From positions 563,001 to 627,000 of the forward strand of contig NC_133903.1 in the NCBI RefSeq assembly GCF_964199755.1: a DNA stretch of 64,000 nucleotides, in the 5' to 3' direction. Under the pieces are notes generated by a model. The model was not told the origin of the DNA, did no database searches, and worked only from the letters and a program-made list of their open reading frames with translations. The position numbers and the translations under genes are program-made. The DNA is from Larus michahellis (taxonomy: Eukaryota > Chordata > Aves > Charadriiformes > Laridae). Positions 13,301 to 26,329 of this stretch are shown one piece after another (the stretch's first letter is position 1; every line of letters begins with the position of its first letter).

Positions 13301-16300
13301 TTCCTCCTGATATTTTTTTCTTTTCTTTTCTTTTTTTTTCAAATCAAATTTATTGCAGCATTTTGTTTTTACACTCAGCGTCACTAACAATATCATCAGT
13401 GCTACTTTGAAAGACCGGCATGTCAGTGTCTAGCTCACATGCGAGTGTTCTGCAAAAGGAGAAAGTGTTTACATCTAAAGCAGAAAAATAAAGATGACTA
13501 TTCGGCATACTTTTCTTGTTCACTGAAGAACATAACATGGGAAGAATAATTTCTACTGAGAGGAGACAGCATGTCTTTAGTCTTGTAATGAAGCTCCAGA
13601 GTGATTATGTTACTTGTACATCAATTATATTAGATTATTGAAAGATTGGTTACATTTTAACTATGCGTTTATAAAAGCTGTTCTTTTTTCTGCTTATTTT
13701 CCTTTAAAAATAACATATTTAGCTTAACAGGATCTTAAATGAGCACCAAATTTAGGGTTGCAGAAACTTTGCAGTCTCCTGGCTCTGCAAGATGGCCTCG
13801 TTTACAGACTCTTTAAAGTTGATGGGGATTCACTTTTTTCACTTGGGCCTAGGGATTATTTTTTTTCCTATGTAAAGGAGACTGAAATTCTATTTTAACT
13901 TCTTTTTTTAATGAAATAAATAAACCTCTCATATAAAACACCAGTACACACTCCAGTAGATCCAGTTGGTGGCCACTTCAGTGTGTAACTGCTTGTTAGA
14001 GTCGAAGGGCCTTTGCACTTGCGAATGGTGACCAAAGTGTGAGAAGGGAAGCATGCTGGGGTGCACGTGGGGGTGAGTATGGTGAAAGCAGAGCCTGGTT
14101 AGAGCCTTGGGCCCATCTACTGATCGCACGTGGAAATCGGTGGCCGTGCTAGTGCTGGGAGGAAATGGATGTGAAAAGGAAGCATTTGGAATTAATTCAC
14201 ATACTCTCCAGTGTCTTATTTTGACCCGTGCTGCAGATGCTGTAGAGCTCTGTGTCTTTCTAACTGCAAAAATTGCTTTTTGACGCACATTGGCTCCTCT
14301 GACTCCATTTCAAAGATGACTTCGCAGCTTTTCTCCATTTTGTAGCGTGAGGCGATAGCTATCTCAACAGAAAAGGCTTTCAAGATGAAGATAAAATGTG
14401 CTTTCTGGAGGAGAGGTTGGGGATAAGCTGTGCGTATGTCTCTCCTGTGTCCCGTGTGCTCTCGTATACTTACACACATACTGAGAGTGCAAGCAAGAGC
14501 CTGAGTGTGTGTAGAGGAGTGACAGCATCCCTTCTGCAAGCCACTGTCAGTAAAAGGCATATAAGAGATCTAGTAAAAAAATAGGGGAGCAAAGAAATTG
14601 AAGAAAATATGGTGACTCAAAGTCAGCGAGAGCTGCCAGGTACCTCTGCACAATGCGTCTGTGGCTCTGGCACAGGTCGATAAAACCAAGTGTCTGTTAC
14701 GTACGATGCAGGTGAGAGACAGTGCACAGAGAGCCCAATAGCAAAAGCGTGTGTGGGGCGGAAGGGTGTTGCATGTAGCACTCCCATGGCACGAGGGTTA
14801 TTTGAATAAAGAAATGAAACATGTCCAGAAGCCTCTGGTGAATCAGCCAGTAAAAGGGTGAAGCTTCCATGAAAGACTGTGTTTTTCCGCAGACACAGAC
14901 TGGTACAGACAAACACGTTTTGCTAGTTCGGATGCATTGCCCAGAAATACACCCCGCAATATTTTATCTTTTCTTTTTGTTCTTTCTCTCTTTCCTCTCC
15001 CTTGAGTTTCCTATTTGCTAGGAGGCTGAAGCTGTATGTTGACAGTGCTGTCTTGGTCCACATTGTCTGCATTTTTAGAGCCCTTTCTGTTGGGAAACTC
15101 TTGTGAGATGGGTAGGGTTTCCTTCAGTTCTGGAAGCTGCTGATGTTAAAAGTTTCAGTATTATTGAAACGCTAAGGAAACTCTATTCCTGCGTGAGAGT
15201 TTAAGAGTTCAGTTGTGATAGTACTTAAAAGTCGGAACCATTCTATGAATACAAAGTTTTATATAAAGCTATAAATATGACTAAGACAACTCGCAAACCC
15301 TGGGTATATCAAGACAATGTTTTGTATTTGGTATTTCTTGTAGTCCACTCTTCCCACTTACCTACTTGTTGCCCCTCTTTTTAGTATTCCAGCTCACCGT
15401 ATTGATTGTCCTCTGGGCAGGAGATGGACGTTGTGAAGCTTGTACTGTGAAATGCGTCTGTCCTAAGGCAGCCTGGCCAGGCACTGCCTTCTAGAAAGCT
15501 GGCAGGGTGCGGAACGCTTGTGGAGCGCTTGCTGGCTCTGAGTTGTTCCGCGATGACTTGGTGTAAGTCCCAGTGCCAAACCTGGCAGCCAGACAGCAGT
15601 TCTGGTTTTAGCGGTCTGGACTCAGCTGGTGTCTTTATATCGACACCTTTATCTCGGTAAACCTAAGTTATCGTTCAGTTCCACATCGTTTGAAGCATGG
15701 TGTAATGAAAATGGTGCTGCAAGTGAAAATCTGAAAGCTGCTGCGTGCTAATGAATCCTCGCTTAGAGCAGCTTGAGACGTTACGAGCTTTTAAATTTTC
15801 TGCGTCATAGTTTTTAGTGGTGTTGGTACTGTGAAATTTCCGGCCATCCGCTTTAAATTATTTTGAAATTGTTGTTTGGGCGCTCTGTCCTAATGCCCAA
15901 GTTGCAATCGTTTCGCACAGGGAGGCGTTTTCTTGCTGAAAACAGCTTCTCTTGGCAAATAGCTTGGTTTGCATAATATTTTCTTCGAGTTAGAGGGAAA
16001 CTGTGACATTCTTCCACCAAACTGGAGAGGAAATGATTTGAGCCAGACGCGCAATCGTGTTAGTTTTTTCTGCCAGTCAGGCAGTTACTGGGAGCTTGGA
16101 GACCATCCAAGGGCTTCGCATTGAGGCCTGTCCGGCCAGTGGCGCTTATTCCAGCACGTCCGTCCCCCGAGCACGCTGCTTCCCCCCTCATCCGGGGGGA
16201 AAAGTGGGGGCTGGTGGGGAACCTGGAACCCTCCGGTGCCTGCCCGCTCTGGTGGTGCCCGATGCGCGTGCTCGGCTGAGGCAGTTGATGCTGTGGCCCA

Positions 16301-19300
16301 GGGAGACTTCTGTTCTGAAGAAACCCAACCTTTGATCCAGTCGTCTTATAATTACACAGTTTTCGAGTCCATTATGCCTAGTGGTGTCTAAATGAACTGA
16401 GAAGAAAAAAGCATTCTTGATGCACACATCTCTCTCTTTCCCCTCTAAAACTATGTGAACACGCTGAAGATTTGAGTAGAATTTTCTAAGTTTGGATACA
16501 TTGCTGCCTTTAGCCTTAAAGCCTTTTTTAATTTTGAAATTGGTGTTTCCGAAGTCATTGACAGTTCTTTTTCCCTTTAGTATAGGTGGTTTCTTTTACC
16601 TGTTATCTAGTTCATACTTTGCCCAGTGTTGGGGCGGGGGGGGGAAATCCTCTGTTGGGTTACGTAGGTGAAGAGGATTTCTGTTCCTCTTTATGTACAT
16701 ATTTTGCCTTGTTGTGGCCTTTTCTTGTAGTTCCCTTAGATTTACACCTACAAGATCCTATGCTTCTTTACTTTGTTGTTTGAGATGTCTTTGCATTTTA
16801 GTTGATCAGATAGGTCTTTGAGAAGTACATCACTTGTGTCTCTCCATTTCTGTAGGTGTTTAGGGTTTCATACTCTGATTTTCTTGATCCTCTTCTGACT
16901 TAATTCAGCTTTAATCTTTAAAGGGCTGGCAGCTGGAATAAGGTATGACGTATGGTACTAAACCCTTCATTGTTGTTTCGTGAGCCTACAGCAACCTCGG
17001 CCAAGGAAAAGGCTGTTTTGTTACCACTCCTTGCCCGTTATTCGTGCCCGCAGAGCTCTGGGGCCGCGAAGCCTTGTCAGCCAGCTCCTGGGGTTTTGCC
17101 CGCTGCAGAGGCACGTTGCAGGCACGCTGTCCGGTGACCCCCGCGAGCTCCACCAGCACCGTTAGATTCTCTCTCAAGCGTTATTAGCCTTTGTGCGCTG
17201 ATGACAGCTGCAGCAAGTCATGGGGTGGGGAGACAGAGCCGTGTGAGAATAGTTCCTTATCCCGCCCAAAAATCCTGCCGTGCTGCTGCCTCTCTGGAGG
17301 AGATGGGTCACTGGTGGTGGAGCAGGGACTCGCGGGAGCGCTGGGGCCCAGAGAGCCGCTGACGGGCTTAGGGAGAAGGGGTGTCATGGGAAGTATTTGG
17401 TCTTCGTTCCGGCTTCAGCATGAATACTGTCCTGGAGCTGGGGAATGTTTCATGACAAAAGCTTCATCGAAACCGCAGCGTGATTACACAAGGTTTCAGG
17501 CTTGAGAAATCTGGCTTTTCCAAAGAGGGGATGTTGTCAGAAAAAATTTCAGCAAATGCAACTGACATTTACTACTACACGCTTCTAGGAGGCGTGTGTT
17601 TTAAGCCCATTGTTTCTGCCTTAAGTCATAAGCAGGCCTTTTTCTGAATGTACGGTTAATACCTGATTATTTTTTTATTACGTTTTGACATGATACCACA
17701 ATTTACAAGAAACGCCTTTGTTCGGTTTGAGCTGCCTCTGTGACAGTGGACCCTGTGCCTGATTTTCACCCTCTCTCCTGCTGAACTGTCATGCTAGACC
17801 TGGGCGCGCCGTGGCGTTTGGTGCTAGCTGGTGGTACCTGTTAGCTGAAAAGCCTGGTGATGTTTTTGTGCTGTAAAAACGTTAAATGATGTTAGCCTCG
17901 GAGAGCAGGACGTGGCTTAGAGTCGGGGCAGTGGGTGCTGGGCTCTAGGAGAAGAGGCGTCGTGGTGCACGGGGCTGCCCTGGCGGTTGTCCCGACTCGG
18001 GTGTTGTGTCACCCGCCCGCAGGGGAGTCAGGAAGAAGTTTGCTGGCTTTCCATTCTCGGCCCAAATACGTCCTGATACTTGAACCAGCTCTTACTCAAG
18101 GTGATGGGAATTTTTCTAGCGACTTACGTGCCAGTTTGAATGTTTCCACAATGCTTTATTTGAGGACCTGTCACAGTGGTTGTACTGAAATACCACCAGT
18201 TCTTCCCTCACTGTCTCCAGTTCACTCAACCATTCATTCTGTCACGGCTTCTGCATCTTGCACTGTTTTGCCTTCTCTTATTTCACCGCACTTGCTTGCA
18301 GATTAAATTTTTCTTAAGATACGTGTGTGTGTAGTGAAAACATAAAGTTTCTTGAGTACATTGAACGCTGCAGTGTGCTAGTGCCGGGGTATCGTGTAGG
18401 TGGTGGGAGAAGCACGAGGAGGATACAACACGCAGCGTCTGTGGTGCGAACACGTAGTTGGTTGGTACCAAGAAATTCGATCGTATTCCTAGAATTGTCC
18501 TTTAATTTAATACGATTTGGATTTCTGTACTAAAGAAAAACCCAGCAATCTCAAGTAGAACAAAAAGATTTAAAAAATTACAGTCATGTCTTAGTTTTAG
18601 TGATATGACTTGGATTAAAATGGGGGTCTTGCGTGTATTAATGGTACTCTTTTATGCAACTATTTTGAAATGTTGGGTTAATGAGATTAAACCACTGCTG
18701 AATGGATGATGCACAGGTGCTGACATAATCCTGGTGTCGGGTAACTGGTGGAACTAAGCCTGTATATTAACAACACGTGACTGCTTCATCTGCAATTGCC
18801 TTTCCTGGAAATTAGTTTTAAAAATCATGTCAGTGTGGAACGCTGGCCATGTTCTGAAGTAGCCGACTGCAAAGACCAGCGGAAAGGGCTGAGACAATAA
18901 TGTTTTTTTCCTAAAAGGAATGTTCCCTACAGTGTGACATTAGCAGGTGTAAGGAAGAGGAGCTCTCTGGTTGCTGTTGTCTAAACTGCTAATGCAGGAA
19001 AAATGGGCGTTTTTGAAGCAGTAGCTATTTCTTCTGCCAGGTGTACTCAATGATATATTAACCCATAAAGACAACCTGTTTTTAAAATACTAAATGATGA
19101 GAAGTGACTAAAAATGGTACATTTTGGCATGTGATCTGCTCCTTATTGATGACACGTCGTATTTGTTCTGCTGATTATGTCTACAAGCACCTTACGCACT
19201 TGATGCTGTATCTGGAAGCAGAGATAGACTCTTAGACGTGTGTGCTCACGAGTGGGGGGGAAAGGAAGGTGATAAAACGCCCTTAACTTATTGGTGGGGC

Positions 19301-20993
19301 CCTCCCCTCGTGCGAGGGGCTGGGGAGGGGCTCGCTGCTGTGGCCGGAACCCGGTTACTGGTTCTGCCGGTGACCGCCTTTGCCGTAGCGGCACCGAGTG
19401 CGTTCCCGAGGGCCGAGCGCTGTGGCTGGCTTTGGTGCGCAGACCGCTGTGGCGGCAGGGACGGAGGGAGCCGCTCTGGCTGCTGAGCGAGAGAGGAGAC
19501 ATTTCCAACTTGAGAGCGCGCCCTTTTTGTGGCTGTTCGGTGGCAACGCCGAGGTTAATGCTGCCTCAGGAGTTCGATCCTAGTACAGGAGTTACAGCAA
19601 CGTGTTCCCTTAACCTCAGCTCGTCTGTGCCTCATCCATTTAGGATTAAGTAATTAAGCCATATTTTGAAAAACAAGCAAAACTAAATCACTTTCTTACC
19701 CATTGCTGAAGCCGTGACAGCAACACACATTTAATGCAGCCATACCGTTTGGTTGTAGGGGGAAGAGTGAAAACATGGAAGCGGAGATGGTTTATTCTGA
19801 CTGACAATTGCCTGTATTACTTTGAATACACGACGGTGAGTATATGCTACAGCGAGCTTCGTTTGTAATCGAGATATTGAAGTGGTTAATAATGTGATAT
19901 CTTCCAAATTTTTTAGGACAAAGAACCTAGAGGAATTATTCCGTTAGAAAATCTTAGCATAAGAGAAGTTGAAGACCCTAGAAAACCAGTAAGATATCTT
20001 CTCTTTTTTTTTTTTTTTTTTTAAATGAAGACAAGTGAACCATATAGAATTTGGATGTAGTGTTAAATGAAGATGTCTGTCGGGGTTTTTTTGTTTGGTT
20101 TTTAAACTTATTTCTTCCTTTCTACCCTGCAGAACTGCTTTGAGCTCTACAACCCCAGTCATAAAGGTCAAGTAATTAAAGCGTGTAAAACTGAAGCTGA
20201 TGGCAGAGTGGTGGAAGGCAACCACGTAGTGTACAGAATATCTGCTCCCACCCCAGAAGAAAAGGAAGAGTGGATTAAATCTATCAAGTGAGTTTAAAGT
20301 CTTAAATGTCTCCCAGAAATGAAGTGTAAGGTCTTTTTGGAGTAAGGTACTAAAAGAATTAGTATTCTAACTTGTTTAAAGCATTCTGATGCAGCAATAT
20401 CCTCTAGGATTAGTGACAAGGTACTTGGGGTTGACGGATCGAGGCACAAATCTCCCGTTAGTGTCTGGTCTTAAGGAAATAGCGCTCTTAACTCAAATGA
20501 GGAAAATGTGGATTTTTATTTTTTTTTCTAAGCAAACGTAAAGCCTTGCGTGAATCGTCTTTAGCCCTAATTTTATTAGATTCTTACTTCCCCTAATAAT
20601 TAACTTCAGTGACATGTATCTCAAGCATGTTCACAGTGCAGCTTTAAACTTTCACAGCTTGACTTTATCTTGGAAGGCTTGTAAAGCAGACCCACGCTTA
20701 AAGAAATAAATAATGGTCAAGATGAGGGTATGAACTCGTAACAAATCACAGGTGAATGGCATCTTTTTCTAAAGAAATATTTGTAATGCTTAGAAGTCAA
20801 CCATCCGTTATCTTCTTAAGAGCATGGAGTCATCCACAGGGAAGAGAGAACGAAAACAGGTTTTGGTTTCAAAACCAGATATTTGTTAACCAAACCCCCG
20901 ATTCCTTTTTTCTCTTCCAGAGCAAGTATCAGCAGGGATCCCTTTTATGATATGCTGGCAACCAGGAAACGAAGAATTGCAAATAAGAAATAG
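1..20993 (+). CDS. CYTH3: Cytohesin-3 (GRP1/ARNO3), 3' part of gene; ARF guanine-nucleotide exchange factor
   Basis: Cytohesins load GTP on ARF1/ARF6 through a Sec7 domain and dock on phosphoinositide-rich membrane through a PH domain. Coding exons: 1-18 (partial, ending NMDPKK), 4242-4360, 7928-8008, 10029-10141, 11600-11748, 12556-12667, optional 13232-13234, 19759-19835, 19917-19988, 20133-20287, 20921-20993. All junctions are GT-AG and in phase, giving 322 residues, or 323 with the microexon, which matches human CYTH3 from the same point. The Sec7 domain runs from GIQFLIEND to about PFKIPEDDG; the PH domain runs from GWLLKL to the end. The C-terminus is polybasic (RKRRIANKK). The [10 protein letters not shown] variant, and USP42, EIF2AK1 and AIMP2 as neighbours, point to CYTH3 rather than CYTH1 or CYTH2. 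The N-terminal coiled coil lies left of the window. Identity is firm; the only open point is microexon use. Confidence 0.96.
19..4241 (+). other. CYTH3: CYTH3 intron, no other gene seen
   Basis: AT-rich intron starting GTAGAG and ending CCTAG. A GC-richer block at about 3230-3770 contains short open frames on both strands without recognisable protein features. No repeat family was identified. Confidence 0.6.
4361..7927 (+). other. CYTH3: CYTH3 intron
   Basis: Starts GTAAAA and ends TCATAG. Mostly AT-rich with a GC-richer patch at about 7140-7480. I see no exon, RNA gene or identifiable transposon. Confidence 0.6.
8009..10028 (+). other. CYTH3: CYTH3 intron
   Basis: Starts GTGAGT and ends CTCTAG. 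Nothing recognised apart from ordinary AT-rich intronic sequence and a short poly-G run near 8420. Confidence 0.6.
10029..10141 (+). CDS. CYTH3: CYTH3 exon with the Sec7 catalytic glutamate
   Basis: Encodes [20 protein letters not shown] and on to NPGVFQST. The glutamate of LPGEAQ (codon 10060-10062) aligns with the 'glutamic finger' that expels GDP from ARF in Sec7 proteins. The exon is 113 nt, enters after one split arginine codon and leaves with a split aspartate codon completed at 11600. The next exon, 11600-11748, carries the second conserved Sec7 motif ([14 protein letters not shown]). Confidence 0.95.
10320..10391. repeat. TA-dinucleotide microsatellite
   Basis: Two (TA)n blocks separated by a short A/T spacer, in the CYTH3 intron after the exon ending at 10141. 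Probably length-variable. Confidence 0.9.
13232..13234 (+). CDS. CYTH3: 3-nt alternative microexon (GAG) inserting one glycine in the PH domain
   Basis: Between the exon ending at 12667 (codon split after G) and the exon starting at 19759 lies a pyrimidine-rich stretch ending TTAG, then GAG, then GTACGT. Skipping it gives Leu-Gly-Gly-Arg-Val; including it gives Leu-Gly-Gly-Gly-Arg-Val, and the frame is kept either way. Mammalian cytohesin genes are known to make 2G and 3G PH isoforms from a 3-nt exon at this site. The 2G form prefers PIP3, while the 3G form also binds PIP2. Position, sequence and phase all fit. Usage in this species cannot be read from DNA. Confidence 0.85.
13235..19758 (+). 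other. CYTH3: Largest CYTH3 intron downstream of the microexon
   Basis: About 6.5 kb with no coding exon. GC-richer islands at about 13930-14280, 16040-16330, 17040-17400, 17900-18060 and 19240-19500 produce many chance open frames on both strands, none resembling a known protein. Ends TTGTAG before the PH-domain exon. The stretch 12668-13231, before the microexon, is likewise empty apart from its pyrimidine tract. Confidence 0.6.
19759..20287 (+). CDS. CYTH3: CYTH3 PH-domain exons (19759-19835, 19917-19988, 20133-20287)
   Basis: Three exons encode the PH core: [20 protein letters not shown], then [18 protein letters not shown], then [19 protein letters not shown] through [12 protein letters not shown]. 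The Lys and Arg residues of KTWKRRW are the family's inositol-phosphate contacts. Phases are 2/0, 0/0 and 0/2. The only difference from the human protein I noticed is conservative (Ile for Met in EEWMKSIK). Confidence 0.95.
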
Positions 20994-21100
20994 AACATGA
21001 TGGGCAGCTTGTATACCTGCATCGACCTGTAAATGAGCGTACAGTTGAAGTGATAATGTACAAATTGGACAAACTAAATGAAGACGATAACTGTAAATGC

Positions 21101-21131
<31 letters not shown>
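21101..21131. repeat. (TA)n(CA)n microsatellite in the CYTH3 3' UTR
   Basis: About ten TA units followed by about five CA units, 110 bp after the stop codon and so expected in the mature mRNA. Confidence 0.9.
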
Positions 21132-24100
21132 TTTACTATGGCACAAAAACTTGGCCAGACCTGTCAGGGTAAATAGTTATTGGCATATAATTTGAACTAA
21201 GCTTCAAATCCCAGAGGATGATTATATTGGAACTTAATTCAACTGAAAACATGGAAGCCTTGTTTTCACTTACGTTAGTTACAGCTCCAGTTTACTTGGG
21301 TATTCGAGGCTAATAGTAAAATGTCCTGTATCTGTTGTTTGACGCACTTCCCGTAAAAGGAGGAGCGATTGTAAGACTTTCATCTCTCGCTAAAATGCAG
21401 CACCAAAAGTGGAGTACAGCGCTTAATTTTTCTGTAAGCAGAAACCCCACAATCTCAATATCGTTTTTGAAGTCTTGCGTGTTTCGCGGGAAGCGAAGAG
21501 CTGCGTGCAGCTTTCATTTAGGAGTCGCTCTCCCGCCTTTATGGAAACAGCTTTTCTTCTCCTCAGCAGCGCAGCTCAGCGGTAGCGCGGTAGTGACGAG
21601 TTGTGCCAAAGGGCTCGGTCGACGTGCGCTGAGAGATATGCAGGTGCCGGCAGCCAAGGTTGGGGTCCGTAGGCGTGACGCCACGTACAGACCTGGTTTG
21701 GTACTTGCCAGTAGGCTGAAATTCATTCCTGTCTGCTCATACCTCGCAATAAGCAGCGAGCTTTAGTTACTGGATTAATCTGCTTTTTATATAGTAACAT
21801 CCTTCTTATGTTTTAGATACGTTGTAGTTTAATTAACACTTAGTTACTACTAAAGGAGTAAGATGACGGGGCTTGCATGGGTTGAGGCTTTGCTTGTGAA
21901 AACACCCCCGAATAATTTCACGTGCGTTTAATGTTTTTAAAGGGAAAAACCAGGGAAGTGAAATCTCTCTGTAAGGTACAGCCCTGCATAGTGAAGCAGG
22001 ATTCATTCTTGCGCTCGAGTACAAACTTTGGACGTACAGACAAGTTCAGTATTTCTATTGCATTCTTAAAGGAGATTTTTCAGATCCGTGCTTCAGCAGT
22101 TGAAATTGAAAAAATGAACAGAATCCTTATTTTTACTTAAAAAATGAAATCTTACATATCGATTACCTAGCGCAGCTAAACTCCCACTCAAGCACGCGTC
22201 TCTCTTTTTTGTAGTTTGTGGAAGATCTTTCTGTGGTGCTACGGACAGTCTTTCAGTAACACGTAAACTGCTACAGCAGATTTTACTACAACGCCTTTCT
22301 GTCGGTAGCACACACACCGCTCTTAAGGTAAAGCCCCTAATTTCCCAATGGGGGCAAAAAGTGGGGTTTTTGGGCCCTACTGCTTCTGTTAGTTCTCCAT
22401 TTTTCACAAACGCGTTGGACCCGAGCCGTGCCTGCTGCGCCAGCGAAGGCTTGGGAGACCCGACACAGCCAGAGCAATTCTGCCGCTTGTATCCCGAAGC
22501 CTCTGGATGTGCTGCGGGGAACGTGCCGCACTGGCAGAACACAGACGTACTGAGGCGATCTGTTCCACATCTCCTTCGAGCTGCAAGGGAGAGTCTGTTC
22601 CATTGTTCCCGTCTTACTGATTTGCCTTGTTTTGCACGGGGTGTCAGCCTGTGACTGCTTCGCGCTATTGCATGTTTGCAAGAAAGGCCGAGAGGAAAAG
22701 AACAAAGTCAACGTGTTCACACCTTAGATTTCCCCAGAGTACGTGGAGTTGCACTCGACTCGGATGAGTGTTCAAACCCAAGTACTTCCAAGTGAGTAAA
22801 ACTCAGCCACAGGAGGTAGGATCCCTGAGTAAGCGTCAGTGTGGGGACATCTTTGCTTAATGGAACACGTTTAAACTCTTTATAGAAATGAATCAAGTTG
22901 TGTGTCCTGTTTGCGAGGCAGCGGGACTGTAGCGCTGCCAGCATCACTTGTTCTGAGTCTTCTGTTCTGCGACTTCCAGTTTTGTTCTCAAGCAACGCGT
23001 AAGTCGGTTTTAGCTGTGGACAAGTAGATTTGTAATGCAAATAGTGACAAACGCGAATCAGTGGTACTAATGAGTGGAAAGGTGAAAAGCAGCAAATAAA
23101 GTATTTCTGGAGAAATGCGAGGTTACAAAAGCATTAGTAAGCCATGAAGCACTTTTGTATCAATTCTTCTGAAATATCACCTTCAAGAAGATCTATTTAT
23201 TTAGCCAGGTGAGGATGTCTGCCTATACGCATGAAGGAAATGCCTTGAGAGTTCATTTGCTGTATTTAGTTTGAAGTTCTTCTGTCCGGCAGAAATAGTT
23301 ATTTAGAGTAACATGTAACTGAGGATATTCTAGCAGGAAATATATTATTTCTTAGCATTAAAATGCGACATCTTAAACAGCTATTTGTGGTGCTCAATAT
23401 ATCTATTTAATTTACCAAAGCTAATGGAATAGCATTCTTGTGTGTGATAATATTTGATTTCAAATGTTCTTCGTAACAGTATTAACAGGGAGTGAAACTG
23501 GCCCAAAATTTCCACTGGCCACGAGGCCAGTAAAACAAAGTGGCTTGTGAAAATTTTGGCCAAATCAGGTACTATCCCCGAGGGTGAAAAATCTCTCTCA
23601 TCCTTCCCCTTTCTCACTGGGCTTCGAGTCCAGGGGTGGCTACCGGGCGCAGCTGCTGGTGGCCTGGCGCGGTCTCTGCTGGCGCTGGGCTGGGCCGAGG
23701 GGCCCCGGGGACGGCCAGCGGCTCCCGCTGCGGCACGGCCACTTGCCCGGTGCCTCGGCTCCTCACCAGCCCCGGGGCCCGTGGGAGCCGCGTTGGCTCC
23801 GCCAGAGCCCTTCGGCCGCCGCCGTCAGCCAGGGAGAGCCGAGGGAAGGCTTAAGCTCAGCTGGACTGACTTAAATTTTACAATATTCTGACAAAATAAG
23901 CTCTACGTCACTTCACATTTTGAACTGTTTTGAACTGGTACAAAACTGAACCTTTGTAAACCAAGCAGCATTTATAATGCTTCATATATAAAAACAATGC
24001 ATATTTTTAAGATTTATTACATATCTATGTAGATATGCTTGCTGGAAGAGCTGGGTCTGTTGTAGACCAAACGCTACAGCCTGACTTGTGGCTTACCAGT

Positions 24101-24334
24101 TTCATTTCTATATTTTCTTGGAAAATGTTTCTAGCTAGAGTTTAAATTTAAAATGTAAATACTGTACAGATATGTATTGAGATAAGTATTACTTGGTGTA
24201 CGCAAGTGATTTGCATGACAAATACCCTGTATCAATCATTGTTAAAAATGTGATGTTCTATGTAAATCCACTGCAATATTAATGTTTTCATTTATCATTG
24301 AGACCTGTTGCTTAAATCAGGAGATTTTATCAAA

Positions 24335-24340
24335 AATAAA
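24335..24340 (+). terminator. CYTH3: Likely distal poly(A) signal of CYTH3 (AATAAA)
   Basis: Canonical hexamer about 3.3 kb after the stop, followed within 100 bp by T/G-rich sequence (24408-24466) that could act as the downstream element. A second AATAAA at 23095-23100 is a possible proximal site. Confidence 0.6.
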
Positions 24341-26329
24341 GTGTGAAACTATGGTATTGTATAGCTCCTCATTTACCAAGAATACATGGGAGACGATTGC
24401 TGATATTTTTGGTTTGGGTTTTTTTTGTTTGTGGGGTTTTTTTGGTTTGTTTTTTTTTTTTGTTAGAGCCTAAGGTTCAAGTTTACAGCATGTGTTAAAC
24501 TGCTCTTGTAAGTAAAAGGCCTCTTTTCCCTACCTTTAGGCACGCTAATTTAAATTATCAGGTTTAAATTTTCAGAGAGAAAAACCTTCAACTGCAAAAC
24601 CGATTCTGTAATGTCTGCGACAGCTGTGAGCGTCAGTCCACGACGAAGTGGTTTCCCTCGAGAGCCGCCCGAAAGTAAGCGGGGATTTTGTCAGTTCCCT
24701 TCCCTGAGTTTCAGTCAGATTTGCGGGGGAACAGGGCTCCTGCTCCTCAGGCAGGTTAATGAGACCCCCCCCGGTTAGAACTAGCCTAGGCTGCTGCGGT
24801 TGCCCGGCGGCTTCTCCAGGGCGCCCAGCCGAAGGGCTCAGGACCTGCCCGCCCTCCCTCGGCTCTCCGGGAGCGCGTAGCGGCGGCACAGCATCGTTCA
24901 CGCTCCTGTACGCTGACGCCAGTTACCACCAGACGAGAGACAAGACGCCAGCTCTGGGAGCCAGAGGACAAGAGAGGAAAAAAAAAGCCAGATACAGGAC
25001 AGGTATATGGTTTCTTTGTCATGTTACTTTATGTAACTTCACATAACCGTTGCCATAGGAACATTATGCAGGGTACACTCAGGGTTTGGCTTTATGGCGT
25101 TCTCCACGTACCAAAATATTACTTGAAGTATTTAGTAAAACATTAACCTTGCTCCTCTGTGTTTTTTTTAGTGTCACACACAGTAAAAGGCTACTGCGGC
25201 GCTTCCCCCCTGGTGCCTGGTTTTGGAAGCTTTTAACTTGGAAGGAGAAAGCCGTCTGCATTCTTGTCTAGGCAGCCGGAGTCCCAAGTTACTTCTCTGG
25301 TCACACCGACAGCATCTTCTCCCCTACCACTGAAAGGAAGATCTGATTTCTCGAGTATCAAACACACTCCGAAAGCTGTCCATTCACATGACATATTGCA
25401 TGTTAAATAAGTAAAACTCAAGTAAAAATCCATTTTAACTTTGCTGTATTTATATACTATATAAATTTTACATGCTATATATTTACAGTGGGGCAAGTGC
25501 TTTTTATCTTTAAAAAAACAAAGATCAAACTTTAGACATCTCTGAACAACACAGCTTGTATAAACCAGACAGATTATTCAGATGAACTGTATTTAATACA
25601 GGTTCCCCACTCATCTCCTGATGCAGGACCAGTGAATAATAAGTGCATCACAGTTTGATAGCATTTAATAATAAAAATAAAAATCACAGTATGAATTTGT
25701 CTGTAACTAACTAGACACTTTAGAGAGACAAAACAGACAACTGAGACTTAAGACAAGTGACAGTATATTAAGAAAATGTAATAAAAACATATGGAAGAGT
25801 ATACAAATAGTCTTGAGAGATACATTCAGAACTGCATATTCGTTGTTTCACAATGCTGAAAACCAGAAGATTTTCTTCAGATCTTGACTATAACTCAAAT
25901 GTGAAGTAAATTAGTTTCTAGTGTCAGACATCACGGAAAAAAGATGAAGCTCTTGCAAAACTCTAGTTAGTTGAGAGCTTGTGAAATTTTAAATAAGTCT
26001 TTAAATTAAATATACAGACTGTCAGTTGCAATTTCTATAATTCCTGGTCGCTCTTGCACCAGATGTCTAACTCGGAGTAACATTACATGAATAACATAAA
26101 GTCAACCTGAGTCTGTAATTAAGCAGCATTTGAGATGGTCTATTCCAGGGCATTATCTCACGTCGGTGAGATATTTATGTGGTAATTTACAATGTTCAGC
26201 AGTCGTAAAAAGTCTCCACCCTTTTGGATTAGAAGTATATTTTAAAAAAGAAAGTCTCAAGTTAAAAACTAAAAAAAAGTTCTTTCATGGTAAAATTCTG
26301 TACAGAAATGTTAAGCACCACTTATGACT

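Larger units (their letters stand above)
20921..24360 (+). other. CYTH3: CYTH3 last exon: final 24 codons, stop, and long 3' UTR
   Basis: Coding part 20921-20993 ends RKRRIANKK with a TAG stop. The UTR is mostly AT-rich but holds three GC-rich patches (about 21480-21720, 22400-22580 and 23625-23860) and a TA/CA microsatellite at 21101-21131. AATAAA signals occur at 23095-23100 and 24335-24340. The second lies in an AT-rich stretch that looks like the distal mRNA end, giving a UTR of about 3.35 kb, close to the length I recall for mammalian CYTH3. The exact cleavage site is inferred. Confidence 0.7.

Noticed and set aside
21335-21766. 143-codon frame after the CYTH3 stop
   Set aside because: Lies in the 3' UTR GC-rich patch with no recognisable protein.
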